Source: JADKIH01 sp031427625
Lineage (GTDB): Bacteria > Bacteroidota > Bacteroidia > AKYH767-A > 2013-40CM-41-45
Reading direction: 5' to 3'
DNA: 42,755 nucleotides
NCBI GenBank assembly: GCA_031427625.1
Contig: JANPNV010000156.1
Span: 1 to 42,755, forward strand
Below, in pieces: positions 19,306-26,860 of this stretch. The notes below the pieces were generated by a model. It was not told where the DNA came from and made no database searches. It saw nothing but the letters and a program-made list of their open reading frames with translations. Within the stretch, counting starts at the first letter, position 1. The number at the start of each line of letters is the position of its first letter. The translations under genes were made by a program, and so were the position numbers.

Positions 19306-19857
19306 ATGAGAATTGATCACATAGCATACAGAGTAAGCGATAGGTTTCAGACAGCAGAGTTTTTTATAAAATGTTTTGGTTATCGTATTGCTGAAGATCT
19401 TCCTGATGGATTCCAGATTTCTTTCGAAGATGATTCAGTTGCTGATTGCCTTGTACTTTTACCGCCCGAACATATAACTGTTAATATGCCTTGGCAAACC
19501 GAATTGTATTTTGGTGGAGATTTTTCATCTTATCACTTGGCTCCCGAAATTTTTATTTCTGACGGAACAAAAGATTCTATTGTGGGAAAATGGGTGAGGG
19601 AGAGAAATGGAGTAGGTGGTATTCACCATATTGCTTATCAGGTGGAGAATGTAGAAGCAACAATGGACATCTGGAAAAAAAGCGGCTTCGCTGAGTTTGC
19701 AACGGAAGATCCATTGAAATGCCCCGGTCTCGTTCAGGTATTTACGAAACCATCGCTGTTAACAGGAATAATATATGAATTTATTACCCGCGAAGATCAC
19801 GGATTCTGTAAAGACAATGTGAAGTTGCTTATGGAAAGTACAAAGGATTTTTCCTGA
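19306..19857 (+). CDS. HPPD-like single-half VOC protein
   Basis: A 183-residue VOC protein resembling the C-terminal half of 4-hydroxyphenylpyruvate dioxygenase. The first beta-alpha module starts IDHIAYRV with His5, the second has GGIHHIAYQV (His107/108), and a Glu lies at 158 in IIYEFI; two His and one Glu are the metal-ligand set of the family. The end GFCKDNVKLLMEST resembles the HPPD C-terminal gate helix (GFGkGNf..L). True HPPD is about 350 residues with four modules, so this is half-size. I start at the ATG at 19306; an upstream reading from 19237 adds non-homologous residues. A methylmalonyl-CoA epimerase-like role is an alternative. Confidence 0.75.
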   Translation: MRIDHIAYRVSDRFQTAEFFIKCFGYRIAEDLPDGFQISFEDDSVADCLVLLPPEHITVNMPWQTELYFGGDFSSYHLAPEIFISDGTKDSIVGKWVRERNGVGGIHHIAYQVENVEATMDIWKKSGFAEFATEDPLKCPGLVQVFTKPSLLTGIIYEFITREDHGFCKDNVKLLMESTKDFS

Positions 19858-19990
19858 AATATATTTAGCAGTATAAATTATAGATACGAACTATTTAGCC
19901 ACGTATGATGAAAAATAATTTTCGAAAAATTCTACAACAATTATCTATTTAATAGTTGATTGGTTTGTGTACAATATGAATGCAGGAAAA

Positions 19991-20509
19991 TTATCCTTTT
20001 TCAACTTCCATCACTACTCTTTCAAATAACATTTTGAACCATTCTGTAAACTCCTCTGGATTTGCAGAAATTTTTTCTCTCAATTCAAGGTTAGATAGGT
20101 ATTGGTAGCTCATTACTTCATCGTTATTAATTATTGGCATATCATCGCTTATCCCGGTAAATATGTGATCGAATTCATGTTCTATCAAACCGTTTTTCAA
20201 CGCTGCACGATATGTCATTTCGAAAATTGGATTTACTTTAACATGCATTCCCATTTCTTCAAAAAGTCTTTTCTCTGCAGCCAGAGTTGTTTCTTCACCG
20301 ACGTTTGGATGTCCGCAACAGGTATTTGACCACAATCCGGCAGAATGATATTTATGCAGTGCTCTTTTCTGTAAAAGCCATTTTCCTTCAGTGTTAAAAA
20401 TAAAAACAGAAAAAGCTCTGTGCAAAATTCCCTTTGCATGTGCATCTGTTTTTGAAATCTCGCCAATAGGGCGATCATTGATGTCAACAACAATAAGTTT
20501 ATTCTTCAA
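19991..20509 (-). CDS. idi: Isopentenyl-diphosphate delta-isomerase, type 1
   Basis: A 172-residue Nudix-fold isomerase interconverting IPP and DMAPP. Active-site features match type 1 IDI: catalytic Cys65 in NTCCGHP, metal-binding His24, His30 and His67, and Glu112 in IEHEFDHIF; the modified Nudix helix is EETTLAAEKRLFEEMG. The start is a TTG at 20509, as no ATG or GTG lies between the in-frame upstream stop and the conserved VVDIND strand. It supplies isoprenoid precursors for menaquinone, undecaprenyl carrier and carotenoids. Single gene, convergent with the HPPD-like gene. Confidence 0.93.
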   Translation of the reverse strand: MKNKLIVVDINDRPIGEISKTDAHAKGILHRAFSVFIFNTEGKWLLQKRALHKYHSAGLWSNTCCGHPNVGEETTLAAEKRLFEEMGMHVKVNPIFEMTYRAALKNGLIEHEFDHIFTGISDDMPIINNDEVMSYQYLSNLELREKISANPEEFTEWFKMLFERVVMEVEKG

Positions 20510-20652
20510 TTTATCTTAGCTAATTGGTAAGCACAAGATATAAATCATCTTTTTTTAATCAGAAGTAATTCAATTATTTTATTTAAAAAATTAGAAAATG
20601 ATTAGACGCATTTTTGCAATTGTAAATGAAGACAACTTTTTGTATTTCCAGG

Positions 20653-20682
20653 TTTGAAATTGTTGGAGAATATGTATCTTTA
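20653..20682 (+). promoter_or_regulatory. Bacteroidota-type promoter of the jelly-roll T9SS gene
   Basis: TTTG at 20653-20656, 18 bp, then TATCTTTA at 20675-20682, one mismatch from TAnnTTTG. The ATG at 20705 lies 22 bp further, giving a short leader. Confidence 0.6.
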
Positions 20683-20704
20683 GCGTATTATCTTTTGGTT
20701 TCCA

Positions 20705-21907
20705 ATGAAATACCGTATTCTTTTTGTAGCTATATTTTTTGCAATGGATGGCTTTGTTCAGGCTCAAAACCTTGTGCTGAATCCGGGATTTGATGCCTAT
20801 ACGGTTTGTCCAACAGGCTTGTCCCAATTTAATGGCTATGTGGAATCATGGACGAATCCAACAATTTCATCGCCCGATTATTTTAATGCATGCTCTAATC
20901 CAAATCTTAACGGCGTACCTTCTAATAATGCAGGAGGGTACCAGGCAGCAAGGTCAGGAAATGCTTATGGAGGACTATATGCAGCTTCAGGAGCCTATAG
21001 AGAATATATGCAGGTAAAGTTAGCATCCCCACTTATCATAGGTCATAAGTATGAAGTATCCTTTTATACATGTTTACATAATAAGGCAAGATGGGCCACG
21101 AATGATCTTGGAGCTTATCTTACAACCTATGCGCTTTCGATGTTTGGGACAAGTCTCTTTCCTGGAAATCCTATTCCACAGGTAAACAATGTATTTGGAA
21201 ATGTTATTACAGATACATTAAACTGGAAACAAATTACCGGCAATTTCATTGCCGCTGGCGGCGAACAATATATTACGATCGGTCATTTTAATACCGATGC
21301 GCTATCAACATATCTGCAAGTAAACTATGGAACTTTTGGAAGTTATTATTACATCGATGATGTATCGATAATCGACGTAACTCCGTTACCAGTGGAGCTC
21401 TGTTTATTCACCGCCAAAAATTTAGATAAATCAGTTAAATTAAATTGGCAAACAAAATCTGAACTAAATAATAGTTTTTTCGAAGTACAGAGATCAAGCG
21501 GGAATCTCATCTTTGAATCAATTTATCAGATGGCTGGTCATGGTACAACAAGCATATTAAATAACTACGAATATCTTGATATTAATCCCGGAAAGAATCA
21601 GGTCTGTTATTACCGGTTAAAGCAAGTAGATTACGATGGGAAATTTTCTTATTCTGAAATTATCAGTGTTTACATCAAGCCTTCGTTTAATATTTTTCCG
21701 AATCCAATTTCAGATATGTTATATATTTCATGTGATGACAGGAGTATTTTTGAAATTGAAATATTGGATTACCGAGGATTAATTGTAAGGCGATTAGAAG
21801 GTTTAGATTCAGAAACAACGGTAAATGTTGAAGATTTAAAAAAGGGTATTTATTATCTGATTATTTCTACAAATCAAAACAGGAAGATTCTTAAATTGGT
21901 TAAGTAA
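20705..21907 (+). CDS. Secreted jelly-roll protein with FN3-like linker and T9SS sorting domain
   Basis: A 400-residue exported protein. Signal peptide to about residue 20 (GFVQAQ), then an N-terminal beta-sandwich starting LVLNPGFDAYTVCP with the SPDYFNAC, VPSNNAGGYQ and YREYMQVKL motifs found in many Bacteroidota surface proteins, ending YYIDDVSI. Next is the common LPVEL.LFTAK...V.LNWQTKSELNNSFFEVQRS module with YYRLKQVDYDGKFSYS, and finally a T9SS sorting domain (FNIFPNPISDMLYISC to KILKLVK). Probably carbohydrate binding or adhesive. Monocistronic with its own promoter; convergent with the glycosyltransferase gene, 13 bp apart. Confidence 0.87.
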   Translation: MKYRILFVAIFFAMDGFVQAQNLVLNPGFDAYTVCPTGLSQFNGYVESWTNPTISSPDYFNACSNPNLNGVPSNNAGGYQAARSGNAYGGLYAASGAYREYMQVKLASPLIIGHKYEVSFYTCLHNKARWATNDLGAYLTTYALSMFGTSLFPGNPIPQVNNVFGNVITDTLNWKQITGNFIAAGGEQYITIGHFNTDALSTYLQVNYGTFGSYYYIDDVSIIDVTPLPVELCLFTAKNLDKSVKLNWQTKSELNNSFFEVQRSSGNLIFESIYQMAGHGTTSILNNYEYLDINPGKNQVCYYRLKQVDYDGKFSYSEIISVYIKPSFNIFPNPISDMLYISCDDRSIFEIEILDYRGLIVRRLEGLDSETTVNVEDLKKGIYYLIISTNQNRKILKLVK

Positions 21908-21920
21908 TTTGATAATTTGT

Positions 21921-23126
21921 TCAGCTTTGTTTTTTCAAAGCACTATAAAACAACCCAAGCTGATGACCGACATTTTGGTTTGAGTAATGATCCAATGCAA
22001 ATGTCCTTGCATGTTTACCGATCTCCCTGCACCATTCCGGATTTTGCATGCATCTTTTTATTGTTTCAATAAATTCCGCTGGCGTATTCGCTATAAGGAT
22101 ATTTTTTTCATGTTCGGCAGGAATTCCTTCAGCGCCGATACTTGTAGATAGGATGGTTTTTCCAAGTGCCATTCCCTGAATAATTTTAACACGCATTCCG
22201 CTACCTGACCAAAGCGGAACAATCATAATTTGTTTGTCATGCATATATTTATGTGCGTCTTCGATACGACCATCGCAAATTACATTCGGCAGATTTCGAT
22301 TGCTCAGTTCCTCGGGGAAATTTCTTCCGGCAAGAAATAATTTCAATTGAGGAAAGAGTCGGTTTATTTCAGTCCAACATTTATCCAGAAACCATTCAAC
22401 TGCTTCCTGATTAGGCATCCAGTCCATGGACCCCAGGTGAAACAGGCAGATTTCTGTATTGTTATTACTACATATATACTCGGTTAAATCAATGCTAATT
22501 GGAACAGTCATAATCGGCCTGTTGAAATGAAAACTCCTGAAGTGAGATTCATCTACTCCCGTAATTGCTACAATAGCATCAATGTTTTGTATTGTTTTGA
22601 TTTCGTATTTCTTCAGACGTGAAGCAAGAAATCTTAAAAGTATTTTCCTGATAAAATTATTTTCCTTATCGGCCATTCTTTCCCATATAATATGTTCCAC
22701 ATTATGCGCGCGTAGAACAATTTTTGCAGATGAGTTTTTACGAATGCATGTAATATATGGAGTAGTAAAAAGAGTTTCCAGTTGAATGATGTCATAGTTG
22801 TTGGCCTGCAACAAATTTTCAAGTGAAGTTTGAACCTCCTGATTAAAAAACCGGACAATATTGTATGATTCAGAGGTGAATAAATTTTTTAAAAGTCCCA
22901 GCACCCGGATTTTTGTATTTATTCGTGCCGATCTAAAATGTAGTCTTGTTCTTAATTTTTCCGGGACAGATTCGGGATCGACATAATGTTTGGAAGTGTT
23001 GAGTGCGAATTGATGCACTTCATGCCCGGCCTCCGATAAGGCAATAGCCATATTCATCATTGCAATATTGCCTCCGTCTATGGCAGGATAAGGTATGCGG
23101 TGACATATTTGAAGGATACGAAGCAA
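21921..23126 (-). CDS. Glycosyltransferase, GT4-like
   Basis: A 401-residue GT-B glycosyltransferase. The N-terminal acceptor domain opens ILQICHRIPYPAIDGGNIAM with the glycine loop, and the C-terminal donor domain holds RVKIIQGMALGKTILSTSIG followed by AEGI, where the family has its E.mA.G.PvvaT..G.EGi pattern. The start codon is TTG at 23126, the only candidate between an upstream stop and the conserved strand. It begins 12 bp after the LptG-like permease stop on the same strand, suggesting co-transcription and a role in LPS, capsule or other envelope glycan synthesis. Donor and acceptor unknown. Confidence 0.88.
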   Translation of the reverse strand: MLRILQICHRIPYPAIDGGNIAMMNMAIALSEAGHEVHQFALNTSKHYVDPESVPEKLRTRLHFRSARINTKIRVLGLLKNLFTSESYNIVRFFNQEVQTSLENLLQANNYDIIQLETLFTTPYITCIRKNSSAKIVLRAHNVEHIIWERMADKENNFIRKILLRFLASRLKKYEIKTIQNIDAIVAITGVDESHFRSFHFNRPIMTVPISIDLTEYICSNNNTEICLFHLGSMDWMPNQEAVEWFLDKCWTEINRLFPQLKLFLAGRNFPEELSNRNLPNVICDGRIEDAHKYMHDKQIMIVPLWSGSGMRVKIIQGMALGKTILSTSIGAEGIPAEHEKNILIANTPAEFIETIKRCMQNPEWCREIGKHARTFALDHYSNQNVGHQLGLFYSALKKQS

Positions 23127-23138
23127 TGGGTAGATTAA

Positions 23139-24557
23139 TTAAGATGACTTTTTATTACCGGGAAAAACTCTTCTGATAACTTTCAAATATGCTTCTTTGT
23201 CGAATAAGGAACTATCTGTTGTTGCCTTGTACGAAAGAAATATTCCTATTGGAAGCAATATAAATGATGATAGCCACATCCCTTTCCATGGGAGAATTAC
23301 TCCTTCACGGGCAAACTTTTCGCCTGATATGGAGATAACATGATAGATGACAAAGAAGATGATAGAAATAACAACAGGCATTCCAAGTCCGCCTTTTTTG
23401 ATAATTGCACCAAGTGGAGCACCGATAAAGAACAGAATCAGACAGGCGAAGGATAGCGTAAATTTTCGTTGCCATTCGATGCGGTGCTTAGCTAAATTTC
23501 TGGATTTAATTTCGATATCCTGTGCAGCATCATCAGAAATGTTTTTGATATTTCTTGCTCCGTAAAGTGCAGAATTGGCAATCAATTTCTTTCTATCAGA
23601 AGTGAAATCATTCAAAAAACTTTTATTATTTGTTTTGATATTAACATTGATTTTCTTGTTCGTACTATCTATATTCAAATTGGATAGTAGTTGTACATAC
23701 AAGTCTTTTTTCCTCGCTTCAATTCTAGTTTCTAAAGAATCAGATGCATGGCTAAGCTGATCAAGGTTAAGCATCTGATAATTATCTTTAAAAAGTTGTT
23801 CATTCGTTCTGGTCATCTTAAACTGGGAAAGGTCGAATCGGACGAGTTCTTCTGTAAATTCTGTTCTCATAAAAGGACGAGAATTTCTACCGGGTTTATC
23901 TTCACGTTCTTCCCAACTGGACCCTTTATTCAGGGTAAGCAGCAAAAATCGTTCATCGTCCGACATGGCCATTTTCCCGCGTTCGGCAATGATGAGCTTT
24001 TTGTTTCCCCTGTTTTCGCTATGATCATAAATCATTACATCTTCAATATTTTGTCCGTCACTGTTTTTTTTGCCAATCCTGATAGAGTATCCGTCTATTC
24101 CATTATAAAAAATTCCTTCCTTGATAAGAAGAGCAGGTTTTTGTTGTCGGACATCATACAGAAGTGCATTCATCTTCAGGTTGGCAACAGGTAATACATA
24201 ATTGCTGAAATAAAATGCAGAGAGGCAGATAGCCAAAGCCGTGATTGTTAAAGGCCGCATTACTCGCTGGAGGGAAACGCCTGCAGACTTAAAAGCAGAT
24301 AGTTCGAAATTTTCGGCCAGGTTGCCAAGCGTCATAATAGATGCCAGAAGTAAGGATAAAGGAAGTGCGAGTGGGACTAGCGTAACTGATACATAAAGCA
24401 TCAGTTTAATGATGATAACCAGGCCCAACCCTTTGCCAACAAGGTCATCGATGTACTTCCATAGAAACTGCATGAGAAGCACAAAAAGGGAAATTAGAAA
24501 CGTGAGAACCATCGGTCCAACAAAAGCACGTAATACAAGCAGATTTAATTTCTTCAC
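23139..24557 (-). CDS. LptF/LptG-family LPS export permease
   Basis: A 472-residue inner-membrane protein of the YjgP/YjgQ family. N-terminal LNLLVLRAFVGPMVLTFLIS begins the first membrane span; further spans are around residues 50-75 and 95-120, a large periplasmic beta-jellyroll follows, and three spans lie near the C-terminus (FACLILFFIGAPLGAIIKKGG is the typical signature). LptF/G with LptB move LPS from the inner membrane to the Lpt bridge. I favour the GTG at 24557, giving VKKLNLLVLR, over the TTG at 24575, which adds six residues. A glycosyltransferase gene follows directly. LptF versus LptG cannot be settled. Confidence 0.88.
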   Translation of the reverse strand: MKKLNLLVLRAFVGPMVLTFLISLFVLLMQFLWKYIDDLVGKGLGLVIIIKLMLYVSVTLVPLALPLSLLLASIMTLGNLAENFELSAFKSAGVSLQRVMRPLTITALAICLSAFYFSNYVLPVANLKMNALLYDVRQQKPALLIKEGIFYNGIDGYSIRIGKKNSDGQNIEDVMIYDHSENRGNKKLIIAERGKMAMSDDERFLLLTLNKGSSWEEREDKPGRNSRPFMRTEFTEELVRFDLSQFKMTRTNEQLFKDNYQMLNLDQLSHASDSLETRIEARKKDLYVQLLSNLNIDSTNKKINVNIKTNNKSFLNDFTSDRKKLIANSALYGARNIKNISDDAAQDIEIKSRNLAKHRIEWQRKFTLSFACLILFFIGAPLGAIIKKGGLGMPVVISIIFFVIYHVISISGEKFAREGVILPWKGMWLSSFILLPIGIFLSYKATTDSSLFDKEAYLKVIRRVFPGNKKSS

Positions 24558-24583
24558 GTTATATTTGCCATTCAACGAAACGT

Positions 24584-25192
24584 GTGCAAGTTACAAATTT
24601 GAATTTTAGTGATGAGGAGAAAGCTGCTTTAAGTGAGCAGAATTTTTTTCTCCTGAAGAATTCCGCCTCCAAAAAGGTAGTGGAGTTAATGGGTGGGATT
24701 GAGAGCAGGATAAAGGAAGATTTGAAGAAATATACTTTTAACGTAGAAGATCTGAATGTTAAAATCGGGAAAATATTTCGTGGTGAAAATTATTTGTTGT
24801 TTCCCTATGTTGTTTTAGATTATCCAAAGCTATTTTCGACTAAATCGATCTTTGCATTCAGAACTATGTTTTGGTGGGGACATGAATTTAGTTTTACGCT
24901 ACATCTTCAAGGTGACGCTCTTGATATTTTCAAGGGTGCATTGGATAAAAACCTGGAGATGCTATCAGGCAAGGAGGTTTATTTATGTGTAAACGATACG
25001 CCTTGGCAATACAATTTTGAGAAAGATAATTATTTGCCGGTAGAAAATATTCTTGCCGGAAAAGAAGAATTTCTTTCCAAATCTTTTGTAAAGATCAGTC
25101 GTAAAATTGATGTTAAATTAATTAATGAAATGCCTGACTATTGCCTCGAAACGTTCAATTTGTTTGCGAGCGTAATACTGACAGATATTTAA
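24584..25192 (+). CDS. Conserved-looking hypothetical protein
   Basis: A 202-residue protein started by GTG at 24584. It has no signal peptide or membrane span and is mixed alpha/beta, with KIFRGENYLLFPYVVLDYP and a W/F-rich middle (FRTMFWWGHEFSFTLHL). I do not recognise the family. It is divergent from the permease gene with only 26 bp between the two preferred start codons, and converges with a START-like gene 17 bp away. The steady codon pattern and acidic, well-formed composition suggest a real gene. No function is assigned. Confidence 0.7.
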   Translation: MQVTNLNFSDEEKAALSEQNFFLLKNSASKKVVELMGGIESRIKEDLKKYTFNVEDLNVKIGKIFRGENYLLFPYVVLDYPKLFSTKSIFAFRTMFWWGHEFSFTLHLQGDALDIFKGALDKNLEMLSGKEVYLCVNDTPWQYNFEKDNYLPVENILAGKEEFLSKSFVKISRKIDVKLINEMPDYCLETFNLFASVILTDI

Positions 25193-25209
25193 AGTACTGG
25201 ATTTAGGGA

Positions 25210-25614
25210 TTACGATCCAATAATGTGCATCAGATTATGAATCTGACTGTTCCAAAGAAGTGAATTCGCTTCCTTCTCATCATCATCAGCAAAGTCTGTA
25301 ATAATAAGTGCTACATCACTCGTTATTTCATCCTGCACAATTTCGAATTGGAAAAATGAATCGTCTTTTTTATCATCAGTCACCCACTTATAGCGAATCA
25401 CTGAATTTTCTTTTTTGTTGACAATCTTAGCACGCTGCTCAGTTCCGTCCCAATGAAAGATAAAATCACCTTCCCGGATAGTCACCTTATCAGCAAACCA
25501 TTCTTCGAGACTGCTGGCATTACTGAGGTAATTATATAGGATCTTCGGAGAGGACCTTATTTCAAACTCAATTGAATACTTTGATTTCTTCTTTATTTTG
25601 ACTTCTTGCTTCAC
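25210..25614 (-). CDS. START-like domain protein (SRPBCC superfamily)
   Basis: A 134-residue protein of the Bacteroidota START-like group: FEIRSSPKILYNYLSNASSL, then EEWFADKV and FHWDGTEQRAKIV, with a final helix EANSLLWNSQIHNLMHIIGS. It is small, cytosolic and of unknown ligand. The start is GTG at 25614; no ATG is available upstream before a stop. It differs from the AHSA1 protein at 514-969 in having the short, acidic second half (ITDFADDDEKE). Confidence 0.8.
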   Translation of the reverse strand: MKQEVKIKKKSKYSIEFEIRSSPKILYNYLSNASSLEEWFADKVTIREGDFIFHWDGTEQRAKIVNKKENSVIRYKWVTDDKKDDSFFQFEIVQDEITSDVALIITDFADDDEKEANSLLWNSQIHNLMHIIGS

Positions 25615-26231
25615 AATTTATTTATTAAGATTGACCTGATTTTCAGGGTTGCTCAATATAGACATTTTTTCTTGTAAGAACAATTGTTTCTAAGCCGGAA
25701 TCGTTGTTTTGATGAAAATATAAAAACAATCAGTCCAGAAATTATCAGGAATCATTTATAAGCAGGGATTTAAAAAAGTAGTTGATAGAGGAGTAGAGGA
25801 GAATCAAATCTCCTCTTATGATTTATCTATCGAAATTGTTTTGGCAATTTTGAGCTGTAGTTATCGAATATGATTTCTTTATTATATATAGTAGGTGAAG
25901 TGATTCAAATGGCAAATGATCACATAAAAATTTGTTTTTTTGAATCTATGTTTTTCGTTTAGGCACTTTATTAAGAGATATTCAATAAAATACATATTGG
26001 ATACACATCGAATCACGTCACACAATGAATTTGGGACTAAAGGCTGGACATTAAAATACCGACCAAGGAGATTAGTTTATTCGGAAGAAATTGAAAGTAA
26101 AAGTCAGGCAATGACTTGCGAAAAATGTTTGAATAGTGCTCTGGGTAGAAAATTTATCTGGTAATTTTTTTCCGAGTTACAGGATAGAAATTAATCCCAT
26201 TTGAGTAGAATAGATAATTAAAATACTGATT
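25615..26231. other. 617-bp gene-poor region with a strong hairpin
   Basis: No convincing gene: the only long open stretch (about 25940-26164) lacks recognisable protein features. The notable element is AGAGGAGA / TCTCCTCT at 25795-25816, a perfect 8-bp stem with loop ATCAAA, preceded at 25787 by a direct copy AGAGGAGT in tandem. The rest is AT-rich. Confidence 0.4.
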
Positions 26232-26262
26232 CGTAACGAGAGAGGGAGTCGAACCCCCGTCC
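26232..26262 (-). repeat. Imperfect copy of the 3' end of tRNA-Met
   Basis: 31 bp that match 26401-26431, the 3' end of the intact tRNA-Met plus 2 bp beyond it, at 27 of 31 positions. It covers the T-arm (GGGGGTTCGACTCCC on the minus strand) and the acceptor 3' strand. No D-arm, anticodon arm or 5' acceptor strand precedes it, so it is not a functional tRNA. It lies 169 bp downstream of the intact copy in the same orientation. It could be an old attachment-site duplication or a decayed tandem tRNA. Confidence 0.7.
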
Positions 26263-26402
26263 ACCAGCTGGCGAATATGATTCCTGAAAAAATGTTGAAA
26301 TGAAATTGTAAAATTGGTTAAAGCCTGAGCCTGAGTTTGAGAAACAGTGTGAGTGAACAGACGGAATTGGTTCTTTTGTGTTGTTTACTTGCGCTGTGTT
26401 TG

Positions 26403-26476
26403 TAGCGAGAGGGGGAGTCGAACCCCCGACCTCAGGGTTATGAATCCTGCGCTCTAACCATCTGAGCTACCTCGCC
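26403..26476 (-). tRNA. tRNA-Met (anticodon CAT)
   Basis: A 74-nt cloverleaf on the minus strand: acceptor GGCGAGG with TCTCGCT (G1-U72 and G7-U66 wobbles), D-arm GCTCAGATGGTTAGAGC, anticodon arm CAGGA-TTCATAA-CCCTG, T-arm GGGGG-TTCGACT-CCCCC, discriminator A. The anticodon is CAT; the closing A31/C39 position is a mismatch. CCA is not encoded. G1-U72 and the D-arm suit an elongator Met type, but a lysidine-modified Ile2 tRNA also has CAT and cannot be excluded by eye. Confidence 0.92.
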
Positions 26477-26488
26477 AATTTTGGGCTG

Positions 26489-26519
26489 CAAATATCTGAA
26501 TAGATTTCATTAATGCAAA
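26489..26519 (-). promoter_or_regulatory. Promoter of tRNA-Met
   Basis: On the minus strand: TTTG (26516-26519), exactly 19 bp, then GATATTTG (26489-26496), one mismatch from TAnnTTTG. The tRNA 5' end is 12 bp further, a good distance for a start site a few bases before the mature RNA. Confidence 0.65.
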
Positions 26520-26521
26520 AA

Positions 26522-26555
26522 CGTTACAACGCTTGAACGTTATAACGTTTTAACG
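26522..26555. repeat. 8-bp tandem repeat CGTTNNAA, four units
   Basis: CGTTACAA, CGCTTGAA, CGTTATAA, CGTTTTAA, then CG: four and a quarter units of exactly 8 bp. The array ends 2 bp from the -33 element of the tRNA-Met promoter. It may be a binding array or UP-like element, or a slippage product. Confidence 0.7.
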
Positions 26556-26584
26556 ATGTGACTATGAAGCCACATTTTTTTAAA

Positions 26585-26607
26585 GGGAATATCCCGAATG
26601 CCGGGAT
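26585..26607. terminator. Possible weak terminator hairpin after the Hc1-like gene
   Basis: ATCCCG-AATGC-CGGGAT (26591-26607) is a 6-bp GC-rich stem just past the Hc1-like stop. The same ATCCC can instead pair with GGGA at 26585-26588. There is no T-run directly after the stem on the minus strand, so termination is uncertain. Confidence 0.35.
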
Positions 26608-26614
26608 TTAGGAA

Positions 26615-26803
26615 TTAAGCTTCCGGTGAATCAGTTTTCTTTAAGTCCTGAATAGCATCACGCATATCCTGACAGGCGCGCTTTACTTCCTGCAGACCTT
26701 TTCGAACACGTGTGCCGGCGGCTGCATTGCCTTTTTCGGAAAACTTGATGACATCTTCTTCTATGGCAGCAAGGAGTTGTTTGATTTTTTCGTACTCTTT
26801 CAT
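26615..26803 (-). CDS. Hc1-like histone H1-related protein
   Basis: A 62-residue helical protein matching the Bacteroidota histone H1/Hc1-like family: MKEYEKIKQLLAAIEEDVIK, then FSEKGNAAAGTRVRKGLQEV (the conserved GN.AAGTR.RK core) and a second helix to the end. The RVRKGLQEVKR segment supplies the basic face expected for DNA binding. Chlamydial Hc1 condenses chromatin, but the bacteroidal short forms lack the long Lys/Ala tail. The start ATG at 26803 matches family length (about 58-65 residues). It lies between the oxoamine synthase and the tRNA on the same strand. Confidence 0.88.
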   Translation of the reverse strand: MKEYEKIKQLLAAIEEDVIKFSEKGNAAAGTRVRKGLQEVKRACQDMRDAIQDLKKTDSPEA

Positions 26804-26860
26804 TGTGTTTTGTTTTTGAGTTTGTTAGGTTGGGTATAAGGGATTAGGAAATAATTCAAT

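Noticed and set aside
21924..21941. GCTTTG-TTTTTT-CAAAGC as a terminator between the convergent T9SS and glycosyltransferase genes.
   Set aside because: It lies within the glycosyltransferase coding end and no T-run follows the stem on either strand.
25940..26164. A 74-codon open frame on the plus strand.
   Set aside because: It starts at a non-ATG codon, has atypical composition and no recognisable domain; it ends in AT-rich intergenic DNA.
26232..26402. The GGACGGGGGTTCGACTCCC end at 26232-26262 looked like the 3' end of a tmRNA.
   Set aside because: No matching 5' piece, tag frame or tRNA-like 5' acceptor strand lies within the required distance, and an intact tRNA-Met begins 140 bp upstream. 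The close match to that tRNA explains the sequence better.
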